In this document: in pieces, positions 22,441-35,455 of the stretch | Position numbering within the stretch: position 1 is the first letter of the stretch | Layout: each line of letters begins with the position of its first letter | Source: Delphinapterus leucas | Taxonomy: Eukaryota > Chordata > Mammalia > Artiodactyla > Monodontidae | Assembly (NCBI RefSeq): GCF_002288925.2 | Contig: NW_022098024.1 | Span: 2,182,814 to 2,246,813, forward strand | Direction: 5' to 3' | Length of the DNA: 64,000 bases | Notes under the pieces: model-generated | What the model saw: only the letters and a program-made list of their open reading frames with translations | Databases searched by the model: none | Told to the model about the DNA's origin: nothing | Made by a program: the position numbers and the translations under genes

Positions 22441-23339
22441 TTATTGTGTTTCACACTGTAACTTGCTTCAAGGGTTCATTTTGTTTCTACTTCTCTGTAA
22501 TGCTACATTGTTTATAGGTATGGGGTTTTAATAACCATCTAAGGAGTTTTGTTCTTCCTGCAAATCATCTGACTGTAGCTATCAATTTTTCAGAGGAACA
22601 ACTTCATCTGCATTCATGCTATTTTTGCATTGCTCCTCTCATCTCTTAGGAACAAGTCCTTGCTATTGAAAGGGAATTTACCGTCTTTTCTGGAAGTGAG
22701 GAAACAAAAGCAAAAACAAAAGAATCCTCTTCAGTTCATTGGTAGAGCTTTTTAAACCTCTTCAAACACCCAGGCTCCTGGTCAATAGCACCAGCCATGG
22801 GTGTGCTTCTGTCCAGCTTTGATTTCATCATATTTGTCACTGCAAAGATCTCAGCAGTCACATCGTCCATTCCTGAACTCTTCATTCTGCCTACCCAGGG
22901 ATGGTGACCTAGGTAATATGGCATGATATCCTTTGCTTCTTAATAGGCAAGGTAGAGGAAATAATTATCTGGGCTTTGGATACAAATATTTGTTAAGAAG
23001 ACCTATTCAAAGCACAGGACTGCTCAGAAGGTTCAAGGACTGGGGATGATCTCTTTTGTAGTCTTCTCACTGTGTAACCATATTGTGCACAGTATAGATA
23101 CTATATTCACACTTATGCAATGACATGCTCTGAACCGAGAATCAAACCAAGTTCATATGCTTCTCCTAAAAGGTGTTGTAGAGAAAACTACTGGTGGAGG
23201 AGGTTGCGCCTGGAAAGTTAAAACAAGACTGCCATTTTTGACCACCTGTTATGTGGTAGAAACGGTAGTAGTTTATGTTACGTATTTTACCTCATTGTAC
23301 CCTTACAAAACTTCAGTAATAATAATAGTAATACCAGAA
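22441..23339. other. Unique AT-rich sequence
   Basis: No supported feature. Confidence 0.35.
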
Positions 23340-23545
23340 ATCAATAATAGGTAACATTCATTGAGTGATTATTATGTGTAGGCACTGTTCCCAATGCTTT
23401 ATCTTTGTAATGACATTAAATCCACAAGCAAATAAGCACTTTTTCTAGTATGAAGAAAGGGAAGTTTAGATAGGCTTAATGACTTACCCAAGTCACAGAG
23501 CTAATAAATGACAGAGCTCTGCTTTGAACTTCTGGTCAACCCTGC
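23340..23545 (-). mobile_element. MIR SINE, minus strand
   Basis: Reads 'attattatgtgtaggcactg', 'gcttaatgacttacccaagt', 'cacagagctaataaatgac' and 'tttgaacttctggtc', which is the reverse of MIR. Confidence 0.75.
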
Positions 23546-26101
23546 GGTTTCTATACTTTGCTGTGCTCCCTTTCACAGGAGACGACTTAACTAAAAACAA
23601 AACCAAAAAAACCTTAATTTTTTTTAAGTTTAAAGAAATCAAAATGCCAAAAACCTGTAACTCTTTCCTTTAACTTCATTTGCTTTTCATTTGTCCTGCC
23701 TCCCCCCAGCCCTTCTTTTTTTCCCAGGGGTTCTCCGTTTTGTCAATCTATTATAGTATTTTTCAGCCTCTAGTTTAACCCAGGGCAGCTGCCCAGCCAC
23801 AACTCTGGATATAAAAGTAAAGCTTTACCTTCTCCATTTATTTTAAATATAGCCATTTGAGATCACCGCAAATAAACCACAAAGGTGTTTTAGTAGGCCT
23901 TGTTGTTTGTCATATGTTGGGAAAAGTGAAGAAACATTTCATATCTCAGTGGTCTCCTGGCAACTGCACTTTCAATACCTCTATAGATATTAGTGGTTGC
24001 AGGCCCTCTTCCTTAAGATGTAATGATACTAATAATCACATGCTTGGCTGCATGAGGCTGGACCTTGTATTTCTCATCTCAGTTGTAACCATCAGAAGAC
24101 GTCATCTTCCATATATAGAAGGGGAACACTTGGCCCTTTCCTCCGTGGCTCCCAAGACTCTTTACTCTTCCCCACCAGGCTGGTACGTGGGAGAGGCAGA
24201 AGGGGACATAGCTCTGAGATGCTGTTTTTGCTGCTGTTCCCAAGAAGCTACCAAACAAAATTGCTATTCTCAGCTCATCTGGGCATCGGGCCAAATAGGA
24301 GGCAATGCCCCAAATCAGTTTCCTTACTCCTTCAGCATTATCATGCTGTCTTTTGCTTATGAGACAAACACTGCAAGGGCAGGGAAGCACAACACACTGC
24401 CATTGCAGGAGCTATGGACACAAACGCTCACTTATGTTCCCATATACGCACATACGCATGCATACATGTGATCCCCATAGCCTTATCTTCATGTCCTGTA
24501 TGCCCACCTGACTTCTGAAGGGCCTTCTAGAGACATGTGCCATTTATCTTTCTCTAGGATTCAAGATACAAAGAGAAAGAACTGCATACATGGTAATAGA
24601 ATACGGATTCAGGGCATGGTTTAATAGCTGAGAATTATTCTCAGATTGCCTACGATATATTTGACCCAATATCTTCTGTTCAAAGAATATAAAGTGACTT
24701 TAATATCAGTTGTGGCTTCTTATCCCCTACTCTAAGGCCTTTTAAAAAACAAATGGAAGAGGCTTGGGCTAATCACTATTTTATAATATCTGAACCACTG
24801 CTTCCTATCCCTTGGGGCTGGCAAGACAGAGTAGGTTCTTGCTTTATATTGTCTCTAGAATATGCCCCTTTCCTACCCTAACTCAGGCTTTTAACACTTA
24901 ACAGGCCCAGATAACTATAATCATGCCCTGATTACTTCTCCGTCCAGTCTGTCTTTATCACCGGTTATTTATCTTCCAAAGGTACTGCTTTTGTGCAGTT
25001 CTCCTACTAGCAAAGCTGCACTTATGAAATAAATGCTGGACCCTGAAACCTGCCACTCCGCTAGGGAACCTCTGTTTCTCACCTCTTCCTCTTTTCTCAA
25101 TTTCAGTATGTATTTCTTGGCTATGATGTATTATTTTCCATTTCCTATATCCTGCTCTGTATGGGTAAGTCGTTCTATGTACCTGTTGTTTGTTTTCCCA
25201 CCTAGACTGAAGACTGTCTGAGGTCAGTCCCTTGGCTGTCATTCCTGTGTCTTTACCTCCATGCCTTACCCATAGGAGATGCTCAATATATGCTTTGTCA
25301 CTGAAAAAAAAATTGCTTTTACAAGCTATCGACTGCTGATCTAACAAAATTTTAGAAAGCAGTGCTTTCTTTCTAATTAGATTTTCATTAATTTTCCTAA
25401 TAGAGGCCCTCATAGACTCTACTTGGGGTGAGGCAACCTTTTCCATTAGAGGACCCCACCTAGCAGTGTGTCATCTTTGAAATAAAAGGAAGTCTCTTTT
25501 GCTGAGTTTTCTGCAGGGTACCTTTAGAGAGCTGCTGCTTGAAGAGCAGTAGATCAGAGCTTCAAGTTTCCTGTGGCTGTTTGCTTAGCAGGGATGTGAA
25601 ACTCCCTAGTCAAAGCAATGTGCTTTTGTGGGCAAAGACATGCGTGTCTTCGGCAGATGGCTACGTGCTTCTGTTTTTCTGTACTGCTGACATGATGATG
25701 GATTTCCCAGCATTGACCAAGGGCCACACTCGTGACATCAATTTTTCCAACTTCCTGTTCTGTGAAAGTTACAAGGAGCATAATGAAGTCTTAACTCTTA
25801 ATATTTTACATCTCCTGCCATATTTGCTTATTATTCTAATACATGGCATTCGTTCCTGAAGCTAATCCACAAAATGGGCAGGTGTGGTAATGAAGTTTGC
25901 AATGACAAGTATGGAAAAAAAGCAGAATGTAGTGAATTTCTCACAAAATTAAATTTATATGATCTGAAAAACTGACTTTTATTCTTTTCTTTCTTGTCAT
26001 TTTATTAGGTTTATAATGCCTTTTTTAAAGGTGCACGATTATGATAATATATGGTATTTTAAAAAATTTTTCTCCTAACGTTATTATTTGGCAAGATAAG
26101 T
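23546..26101. other. Mostly unique sequence, no supported gene
   Basis: Holds the longest non-repeat open frames of the window: 23857-24471 plus (from a TTG) and 24958-25446 minus. I find no domain, signal, splice pattern or promoter for either. A possible old L2-like tail lies at about 25180-25300 ('cctagactgaagactgtctg', 'gatgctcaatatatgc'). Confidence 0.4.
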
Positions 26102-26121
26102 TGTGTGTGTGTGTGTGTGTT
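26102..26121. repeat. (GT)n microsatellite
   Basis: Short uninterrupted GT run. Confidence 0.85.
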
Positions 26122-26384
26122 CACAAGTCTGTGACAAATGACCATTGTATCTGTCATTAACTTCAGTTAACCTCAATAGTTCAGTAGTCTAGAACACTGC
26201 CATAAGATACAAACATTAGAGCCCTAGAGAAAACCTGTGGCAGGTAGCTGTGGGTAAAATAGGAAAGTGAGCTCAGCCCATATCTCTGTAGCTTACCAGC
26301 AGCATCTGGGTAATGGCCATTTCCCACTGCTGAACGTCATTGTCAGACGTAACTTTCCAGGACTGATGCTGCTACTCTGGCCTC

Positions 26385-26490
26385 AGGACTCTAGGCAAGT
26401 TTCTCCTTTCTCAGCCTTCTGTGTCTGTAAAACGAGGAGTTTGATTTAGATGCTCTGCAGTGTTCTTCTGAGCTCTCTCTTTCTAGAGTC
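26385..26490 (+). mobile_element. MIR-type fragment
   Basis: 'aagtttctcctttctcagcc', 'tgtctgtaaaacgagg' and a degraded 'ctctgcagtgttcttctgag' follow the pattern of old mammalian SINEs. Confidence 0.5.
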
Positions 26491-27837
26491 TATGACATTT
26501 CATAGAACTATTTGCAGGTAACAAGAACTGCATTTGCCAGAGAGAATGGAAATACATTTTCCTTGTTTTTCACAGATATTCTGGCCGGCTTATTTCCTTT
26601 CTTTACAGCTTCTTGCCCTCCTCTGTCTCCTTTTTTTTTTTAACCATGCTTTTCAAATTTCTTTCTTTCCTCTCCTGTCTCTATCTCGCCAAGTCCTTCT
26701 TCACATTAGAGTCTCCTATTTTGTGTGTGTGGTGATTCTGCAGGGTAAGCACTTCATTTTAGACTTGCTTCCACTAATTAACTACGAAATTAGGTAGGTG
26801 AATTCATTGATTCAGCACTTGGTTTGATGTTTATATTGACTCATTAAAAGGGAAGCCCTGGATGTGGCCAGAGGCTTGACAGGAATCTCCCCCCCACCAC
26901 CACAAATCTCCTTTGACTTCCCACACTAGATAGCGATCTTGCTGTTTCTCAGAAGTATTCATGCATCTGGGGAGTAGCCAAAACACTGAAGCAGCTTCAG
27001 ACAGGAATTCCATTCTTTGTGACTAAAGAAACAATCCTTTCTTGTTCTTCTTCTCCTCCCAAGCTTCCTGGCTATGGCTTCAGTCCTACTTCTGATATAC
27101 CTGGAGAATTCCCTTTCTATGCTTACTTAATTTCAGGGATGTCTATTTCATGTCAGATGCCTAAACAGCCACTGTCCACTTGCCCCCAACCCCAAGAAGA
27201 AAGTAGGACTACACACCTGGTTGAAATCTTCACCTCATTGCCATCAAAAAGAACTTAAGTAAGAAGCTGTTAGGGTTCCATACCCTGCATCAGAATCATC
27301 AACTGGTTTTCAGAAAAAGGATTCACCTAAAATCTATTTTTGTTTCTGTTTTCAGCAATCATATCTTGTTTCATTCTTTTTTGCCTTAACACATAATAAC
27401 CACAAGCGAATGACAGGTATGGTGGTCATTTGTCACAGAATTGTATTTACTTTTTTTTTTTTTTGACATTGTTTTTCCGTTTGTGTAGGGATTCACTTCT
27501 TCTTTCAAATCCCTACAAATCAGATCTAACTGTAAAAATATGTTTTTATGGTAAAATAGAGTGGAATGTGGTTTGTAATAGAGTGGTATCCATTGTAAAA
27601 GAAAGCTTTTCTTGGAGCCCATACAAACAGTTCAGCTGCTTGTCTAAAGCAAATGGATTAAAAGAATAATGCACTAAATATATGTTCCTTGATTTCCTAT
27701 ACCTTCTGTACCTCGTGTGTCTGTGAAAAGTCCTGAACTAAGTGCCATTGCCTTAAGACAGTTCATTTTATTTGCTCCATTTATTAAATTGTGTGCACTG
27801 ATTGTTAGCATAAATTGACATTAACTTTCCATTATAG
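26491..27837. other. Unique AT-rich sequence
   Basis: Contains a 9-bp perfect stem with a 14-nt loop (27485-27493 with 27508-27516). No gene or recognised repeat. Confidence 0.4.
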
Positions 27838-28015
27838 CATAACCTCTGTTCTCCCCAAGCGCTTTGTACACACCTTGACCATGGTGCTTATCACATCATT
27901 TAGTAATTAAATGTTTATTGTCTGTCTTCCCCACATCATTCAGAGTTTTTCCTGTGTAGGAGCCAGACATTCTTCTTTGCCTACCTCTTTGAGACATAGT
28001 AGGTACTCAATGTTG
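27838..28015 (+). mobile_element. LINE L2 3'-end fragment
   Basis: 'gtgcttatcacatcattt', 'tttattgtctgtcttcccca' and 'acatagtaggtactcaatg' are the L2 tail in its usual order. Confidence 0.6.
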
Positions 28016-28570
28016 AAAAAAGATAAATGGAATAGTGAACACTTAAACCCTGGAGTTTGTTTAGAGCAAGATTTGATCCCTCTGTTAGGAATACAATTTG
28101 AATTTAAGTAAAATTTCCATTTGTAAAATTCAATATCACAATATTTTGAATTTTTCTATCTCATAGTGCTATTAAATTAGCTCTAGGCATTTGTGTTTTA
28201 AGACACTTCTTTGGGTATTAAAACATATATACACATGGTTTTAAAAATATGATGAAACAGTATAACACAAGGAACTAATTAGTTTTAACCAAGTTAGCCA
28301 TTAATGTTTATTAAGGAAAAAAAATGTCCCACTAAAATCAGTAAGCTCTACTTTTTATAGTGTAACTATTTTATATTTGTAACTTTATTCTGAAAGACAC
28401 AGACAGATAGGACAGAGAGCAGAAACCTAAAGTGATATTGGCTTATCTTAGACCAAATTAAATTAATTGTTAAATCATTTTTAAAATCCTATAGTATAAA
28501 CACAAACATACAAGTTTTGCCTAATGCCTTGCATTCAAATTCAATAATGTTCTCATTTGATAATATTTGA
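28016..28570. other. AT-rich sequence without recognised features
   Basis: No supported feature. Confidence 0.35.
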
Positions 28571-28670
28571 AATTTATATATGTGTATGCAGTCATATGTA
28601 TATATACATAGGCACATATACACACATATGTATATATATATAAATATGTATGTATGAATATACAAATAGG
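28571..28670. repeat. TA/GTAT-rich simple repeat
   Basis: Alternating purine-pyrimidine sequence built from TATA, GTAT and ACAT units, interrupted several times. The short minus-strand frame here is a by-product. Confidence 0.75.
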
Positions 28671-30180
28671 CACACATATTCCTTGGTAGGTCATGATTTA
28701 GAAGTAAGGATCTTAGTATCAGTATTTTTCTCTACAAGATATTATAATGTTAACATCATTATACTGTCACTAAAATTATAAATAGAATGTGGTAGATAAG
28801 GGAAATGGAAGGTTATTTTGCATTTATACAGGAATGACATTTTTTCATTATAAAAGGGATGTTTCGATACTTATAGTTGAATTTAGTGTAATATAATAGG
28901 TTGCTCATTCGATAATATATACAAGAAAATATTATTTCAAAATCACATTCCTTGAAAGCCCGATACTATTAACTGTTTTGAGCAAAGATTACAGTCCGAC
29001 TCAGAGTTAGAAGAAAGACAAGGATATGTGTTATAGAAATGTTCACACTGTTTTCCATTTGAGAACTTGCTGCTAAATTTCAGCTCCTGACATCTTTTTT
29101 ACAGTTGGACTATAATGATTAAAATGAAAGAGTTTCACAAAGTAATGTTGGGTACTTTGGCCAGTTTTGTACAATTACATAATTGTGGACTCAAGGGGAG
29201 TGTGAGCATCCCACAAAGTAAGATCTGTGACTAAATGTAGGAGAGCTAGCATATGTAGATTATTGATTTTGAGTGAAGAATTTGAGTTTGTGCCCCTTTA
29301 AAAGATAAATTATCGTTCAGGATTCTTCCTTTCCCTTTGAGACACTAATGCATTTGGTGTTTTTGCAGTGACAGAAAAAGAATGAATCATAGGTTTACAC
29401 TGCCTGAATAATTTAATTAATTATTTTATAATAGGACTTGCTTTCCTCCAAGATGATTTTTGGTTGAGACTTTGAAGAAAATGAAGATGTTTTATTGAAA
29501 TTATGATTTTTCACTAACAACCATTTTATTCTTTCTTTCTTTCTTTTTTATTTTGTTTTTGATGTACTGCGTTGAACAGGTCTGAGAGCCATTGTTCTTT
29601 CTCTGTGGGACTTTTACCCTCTCCCTGCACACACGTACAATTTTTAAATTATATCAGGGAGTTCACAGAATCCTTTCCATGGATCGTGGTTCTTGGTTCA
29701 CAGGTGTGGTTCTTGGAATAGGTTTACCTGGATCATCTACAAATCCAGAACTCATAGCAATCTCCTTATGTATCTATCATTAGCTTCAATTTCTGAATCA
29801 GACATGAATTTATCAAGGAAGGTTTGAATCCATTATGCTCCCAGATATTTGTTTTATCTTTTTCCTTGAGTATGCAATTTTGGATCGATTGCATTCTACA
29901 CTTTGCGAATGTTTTCTGCTTGTTTTGCTTTGTTGTTTGTTTGCTTTTTGCTTTTCATTTTTGAGGCGGTTGGAGAAAAATGTTAAATGTAACATAGCCA
30001 CCAAACAGCTCTTTTTTTATGGAAATCTCAATATTTTTCCATTATTGGTTTCATCTCTTCATGAGAATTCCACTTAATGAAAAACTCTCAGCTTTCTGGA
30101 ACTCCTGAGTATGTCTGTGTTCAGGTTATGATCAATTTGGAGGCTGCCCATTGTAATGTGCAGATATGGATTAATGTGTC
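28671..30180. other. Unique AT-rich sequence
   Basis: Holds a small (TTCT)n tract at about 29530-29548. No gene or recognised repeat. Confidence 0.4.
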
Positions 30181-30194
30181 ATGCTAAGATTTTT

Positions 30195-30398
30195 TTTTTT
30201 TTTTAGCAGTACGCGGGCCTCTCGCCGCTGTGGCCTCTCCCGTTGCGGAGCACAGGCTCCGGACGCGCAGGCTCAGCGTCCATGGCTCACGGGCCCAGCC
30301 GCTCCGCGGCATGTGGGATCTTCCCGGACCGGGGCACGAACCCGTGTCCCCCGCATCAGCAGGCGGACTCTCAACCACTGCGCCACCAGGGAAGCCCC
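30195..30398 (-). mobile_element. CHR-type SINE, minus strand
   Basis: T tract, 'agcagtacgcgggcctctcg', body with the reversed B box, and end 'ccaccagggaagcccc'. Flanking direct repeats 30181-30195 and 30399-30413 share 'gctaagattttt'. Confidence 0.92.
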
Positions 30399-31852
30399 AC
30401 GCTAAGATTTTTAATGATAGTTTATAGCACTGAACTTTGGATAGAACCTTTTAGAATAGGACTGAATGCTTGTCTGACTGGAATTATATCAATAACTGAA
30501 TGAATCGGGAGATAAAGCAAGTGGCCTGCACACTGTGGTTCGTTCCTAGTTTGTCAAATCATAGGAAGTGATAAAATAAATTCTGCCACTGATTCTCTGG
30601 GTCTGAGATGCAGTTATGAATGAATCCATTGATGACCACCATAATGTCCACATGTGCCAGTCATCAAAGAGTCTTCCATGTGCCCTTACCCACATTGCCA
30701 AAAGGGGTCTACTTTCAGAGTTGATGGGAGTGAAGAATGAATGCCTCATACCGCAGTGAGAGGTTTAGGGTTGAGCAGAAATTCTGTTTTAATAGCTTCA
30801 GGGGCCAGGGAATATCCCCAACTCACATTCATTGAGTCAGTTTCAGCCAGAGCCAGGACCTGAGCATATTTGACATAGTTCGGTTCAGCACAAGTTATCA
30901 AATGCCTGCTATGTAATATGCTAGCCACTACCAATATATGCTAGTTATGAAATCCTCTCAAGTAATAGAGTTTTAAAGTTAGTAAGGGAAGAAAATTTAA
31001 CTTTCAATACCAGCCTTTGTGTTCTGCAATTTCGGGAAAGTCATTTAACCCTTCTGAAGCTCTCTTTTCTGATCTGTAAAATGAAGCTTCTCTGCTGTCT
31101 TTCCCACATTCAGTGTTGTTGAAAGGATGGAAGCAGATGGCAAAGCAGAGGAAACTACAGAATTTATATTTAAAAAAAGGACTAGGGTTTACAGGTCTAT
31201 TGGAAAGGAAAGAGTCTGTTGGGGACTGGCAGGCTCATTGTTTTTCCTTAGGTAGGATATGTTTCTGGGTTGAATTGGGAGTGGAAATGTTGGTGAAAAT
31301 TATTTTGGGATACATAAAATGCATCCAACCCTTTAGTGTATGAAAGTCTCTTATGATTTTTAAAAGGCTACTCAAATTGAGAGTTTACAACTCCATGGCA
31401 GCACCTGGCTTACAGTAGGTGCTCCAGCGTCATTATGCTCAGCCTTTTTCCCAATAGACACCTTATTGAAGAAGGAAAAACATAAAAAAAGCATTAGAGC
31501 TGGCTTACGCAGATTGTTTGTGTACACTACTGTGATCAAAATCACCAGATACACATGATAATTCTCAACTTCGTTCTGCCTGTAAACAGTCAATGATCTT
31601 GTTAGTTGCAGCTGTAAACCCCGTGGGAGTGGAAATCTTTGTTTATTGAATTTCCAGCTTCCAATCAACTGTGCAAGGAGTAACTGTGTGAAAATGAAAG
31701 TCAGTAGTCCTCCTCTTCTCCTTTCTTCACCTCTGCCTCATCGTAAGGATTTGGGTTCTTAGGTTGGTTGAAAAAGTAGAGGTTATATAAATAAAATGGA
31801 AGAGAATCTTAAATCTTAATATTTCTCTGTCTTTTAAAAGAAAAAGAGTGAG
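30399..31852. other. Mostly unique sequence with small MIR traces
   Basis: A MIR fragment (plus) at about 31020-31095 ('gggaaagtcatttaaccctt', 'gatctgtaaaatgaag'). No supported gene. Confidence 0.4.
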
Positions 31853-32240
31853 TGTTATGGGCTGAATAATATCCTCCAAAATTCATATTTTGAGGTCCTG
31901 ACACCCCAGTGTCCCAGAATGTGACTGTATTTGGAGATAATAGCATTAAGTAGGTAATTAAGTTAAAATGAGGTCTTTAGAGTGGGTTCTAATCCAAAAC
32001 AACCAGTGTCCTTATAAAAAAGGAGAGGTTGACACAGACATGCATGCACACGGAGGAAAAACTGTGAGAAAACAGTGAGAAGCCAGCAATCTGCAAGTTA
32101 AAGAGGTTTCAAAAGAAGTCAAACCTGCAGACACCTTGATCTTGTACTTCTAGCCTCCAGAACTGTGAGAAAATAAATTTCTGTGGTTTAAGCCACCCAG
32201 ACTGTGATATTTTGTTATGGTAGCCCGAGCAAACTGATAC
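31853..32240 (+). mobile_element. MLT1-type (ERVL-MaLR) solo LTR
   Basis: Starts TGTTATGGGCTGAAT. It includes 'aatgtgactgtatttggaga', 'gtgtccttataa' and an AATAAA polyadenylation signal near 32172, then 'taagccacccagactgtg' and a terminal 'gagcaaactgatac'. A near-complete old LTR with no internal retroviral sequence beside it. Confidence 0.8.
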
Positions 32241-33517
32241 CTTGACTGTGTAGTGTTTCCCTTAATTGGATTGGCGAGCCATGGCTATCATAATAGAGAA
32301 ATGGTTTGACTTATATCAAAAGAATGGATTGTCTCATCATCACCTCCAGCAAGCATAGACCACCAGAATGGGAGGAGGAACGTACTCGAGTTGCTCTTTT
32401 AGGAGAATCCTTGCATTAACCCTAGAAGCCCCACATGTGGCTTAGTTTTACATATGTCTTGGGAAGTATAACCTCCTTCCATTTTGCAATTTCTCTCAGG
32501 AGATAAAGATTCTAAGAAGGAATTCCAAGTTCTAAAAGAGTAATTATTAGCCAGATGTAACAGGACCTGCCTCAGAAATAAGGGTTGCCCTCAGAGACTC
32601 ATTTGAGTTCCTAAAACTTGCTCTGCAAGGATCTTTTCCTCTCAGAGTGGGGCAGTGATAAGAAATTTACATCCCTTGGAATACACAAAACCAAAGCTAT
32701 GTATCAATAACCTATTCAATGTTCATACAAATTTACTCTTTACTGTGTAGTATTTAGAGAAACAGATCTCAGGTTAAATAAAGGAGAAAGGAAAGGTGGA
32801 GTTTCATTAGTTTGATTTTGTTATTGTTTTAAGGTAGTGGTAATAGGTTGGAGTGGTGTGCTGAGGTATTTAAGAGCAAGTAAGGTAGACTTTGAACTTT
32901 GTCATGGTTGTATGCTATCACTATGATCTCTTTTCGAACTATGTTTTCTAAGTATTGCTTTACTTACCATAAATAGAGATAATAGCAAAGAGTCATAATA
33001 ATAGTCACTGTAAAGAGGGATAATAATATCCACTTTATTCTGTTATCATTAAGGGAAAAAGAGTATGCACCTGGCATACTATTTGTCACATAGTAAGATA
33101 TCAATAAGTGTTAACTGCTATTACTCTTCATGATATTTACTTTCAACGCCTTCTTTTAGTGGAACATTTTTTTAGGTTAAATGGACGTTTTAGATTGACT
33201 GTTTGCTGGTCACCATTGTGATTACCTCTTATTATGAGAAATATCACATTTGTAGCATGAGGGGTACTTCTGGGATAAGACTGAAAACTCTCTAAGATAG
33301 CAACATCAGCTGTATATTTTAAATAAATTCAAAATAATCCTATTTGAGGCCTGTAAAGCTGAGGTTCTATCTAAAACACAGAGCCCTTAAGTACCAATAT
33401 TAACTTCCTCCTTTAGAAGGTGAAAGCTGAAAAGTTTAGAATTTAAAATAGCTTTCAAAGGGGTTGAAAACAACAGGGCTTGGTAAAGTAAGATACTTAA
33501 ATGATTCTACCTAGATT
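32241..33517. other. AT-rich sequence with one MIR
   Basis: MIR (plus) 3' half at about 32985-33127 ('gagggataataatatcca', 'aataagtgttaactgctatt'). Otherwise unique. Confidence 0.45.
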
Positions 33518-33525
33518 CTCTAAAT

Positions 33526-33688
33526 CAGAGGTTCTCAATCCCTACTGTGCTTCAGGATTTTCTGAAGAAATTTAAAGTTCTCTATATGGGAGCGTCACCT
33601 GCTGATTCAGACTCTCCAGGGATGAGTAAGTTTCCAAAAGCTCCATTAGTGATTCTGAAGTACATACAGCCTGTGTTGATAATCATGG
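33526..33688. mobile_element. MER5-type hAT-Charlie non-autonomous DNA transposon
   Basis: Starts 'cagaggttctcaatccct' and ends with an inverted, decayed counterpart ('ttgataatcatgg'). The 8-bp flanks 33518-33525 (CTCTAAAT) and 33689-33696 (TTCTAAAT) match at 7 of 8, the hAT signature. 163 bp, non-coding. Confidence 0.75.
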
Positions 33689-33696
33689 TTCTAAAT

Positions 33697-35132
33697 AGAT
33701 CTCCAGATGGGTCCCAAAATGTCATGTGTTAAAAGGCATATCTTTTAACATTTTTTTTCGACTGATCTCTTCGCCAATGGCACAGTTATAAGTTATGTAA
33801 ATTCTAATTCAGTCTTGAAAATCACGGCATTTTCCTAAAGAACGCTTATTTATGTTTTCAATGTCTCTCTCTATTTTCATTTTTAAAACATATAATGTTT
33901 AATTTCAGGATGAATTTTAAAGCTCTGCATAAAATCATAAAAATATAAAATCAGATGCAACACTTTCCTTCTATAAACTCAGAGTCACAAAATGGTTTGC
34001 TTTGTACTCAATTTAGGAAGCATCGTGACTTCTTTTCAAGTCTTCTTGGGTTGAAGGTCTGTGATGCAATGTGAACCCATGACACTCTTGTATCTCATTT
34101 GGAAGTATCTTTGGCTGCAATAGTTAATCGTATTATTTTCTCATTGTAGAAAGGCATGGACTAGATCCTTTAATAAGTCACTCACCAAGTAGAAAGCACT
34201 GTTTGTGTTGAAAGGACCTTACCATGTGGTAGGATGCAGCTTAGGATAAAAGACCCTCTCCCAGAAAGGCATTCTCACCCTTTCTTGTATATATGGAAAA
34301 TTGGTGATACAATAAAGGGCAGGTTCTTTTGCTGACTAGGGAGCTTCATGCCATTCTCTTAAAAGATTGTATTTCTCTTCCATTGTCTTGCTGTCCACAC
34401 ATAATTTCACCTCCAGATGAAAGAGGAACAGGGAAAGCAATGAAGTTTTGAAGTAGGGAGTTTATGAAAGCAACGATTACAGAAAGTTAAATATGTTCCT
34501 GGAGATAGCAGGGTGTCTATTATACTTTCTAGTATACGAATTTACCATTATTATTATGGAAGTTCATTTTGTTTCCCTACCTTCTTTTCAGTTTGCAGTT
34601 CTACTCCCATTGTAAGCAACCCTAACAGTTGAAAATTCACACGTGCGCATATTATACCTTAAGGTGCAATTTATTAGTTTTACGTAAAAAGGCCCTCACA
34701 ATGTCCCAGTAAGCACCTCATTTAAACACAATACCTTCATAAAAAAAATATTTGTACTCGACTACATTGAAGTAACTCTAATGTATGAAGTACCACTCGG
34801 TAATATTGTATAATAACAGAGTTATAATAGCTCAGTAACTTAACAAGTTTTGATTACACATTTATTAGGAGCCAAGATGAGGTATGTCATTGAGCATAGA
34901 AATGAAGTTGGACATATTTCTTAGGTTAAGAATTATCGTAGTCTATCTGAGGATACATAACTAGTTCTGAGAAATAATTAGCTGCCCACCCGCCCCCCCC
35001 CCCATGACAGTATGGTCTCAAGATCAGAATTGTATAATAGAAGCAGTGCATGCCATTGTAGGTCAAAAAAGGGAAGGTTTTAGGGTGAAGGCAACACTTA
35101 AACTGGCCTTTGACAGAGAGGAAAATAAGAGT

Positions 35133-35133
<1 letters not shown>
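33697..35133. other. Unique AT-rich sequence
   Basis: Contains an uninterrupted C11 run at 34993-35003. No gene or recognised repeat. Confidence 0.4.

Positions 35134-35169
<36 letters not shown>
35134..35169. repeat. (GT)n microsatellite
   Basis: About 18 uninterrupted GT units, long enough to be polymorphic. Confidence 0.95.
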
Positions 35170-35170
<1 letters not shown>

Positions 35171-35239
35171 GGACAGAGAGGAAGTGATTCATGCTCTGAA
35201 ATCCAACATTTTTAGATGAATTTTATATCAACCAGTGTA

Positions 35240-35455
35240 AGGCAATGGGAAGAACATGGATGTTAGCACCAAAGCAATCTCTGTTTGAATCCTGTTTCCA
35301 TTATTTGCCAATTATATTCCACTGGGCAAGATTCAAACTTTCTTAGTCAGGTTATTTTCATCTTTGGATGAAGCTAATAAACTTGCCTTAGAGAGTTGTT
35401 GTAAGGATTTCATAAGGTACCTAACCATAAAATTCAATAAATGTATGTTCGCTCC
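35240..35455 (+). mobile_element. MIR SINE
   Basis: Near-complete MIR order: 'aacatggatgttagcacc', 'gtttgaatcctgtttcc', 'ggcaagattcaaactttc', 'gagagttgttgtaaggattt' and 'attcaataaatgtatgtt'. Confidence 0.75.

Noticed and set aside
23857..24471. 204-residue plus-strand frame
   Set aside because: Needs a TTG start; no domain, signal peptide, splice sites or promoter context.
24958..25446. 162-residue minus-strand frame
   Set aside because: No recognisable domain. The length is within what chance allows in 64 kb, and there is a possible L2-like tail in the same stretch.
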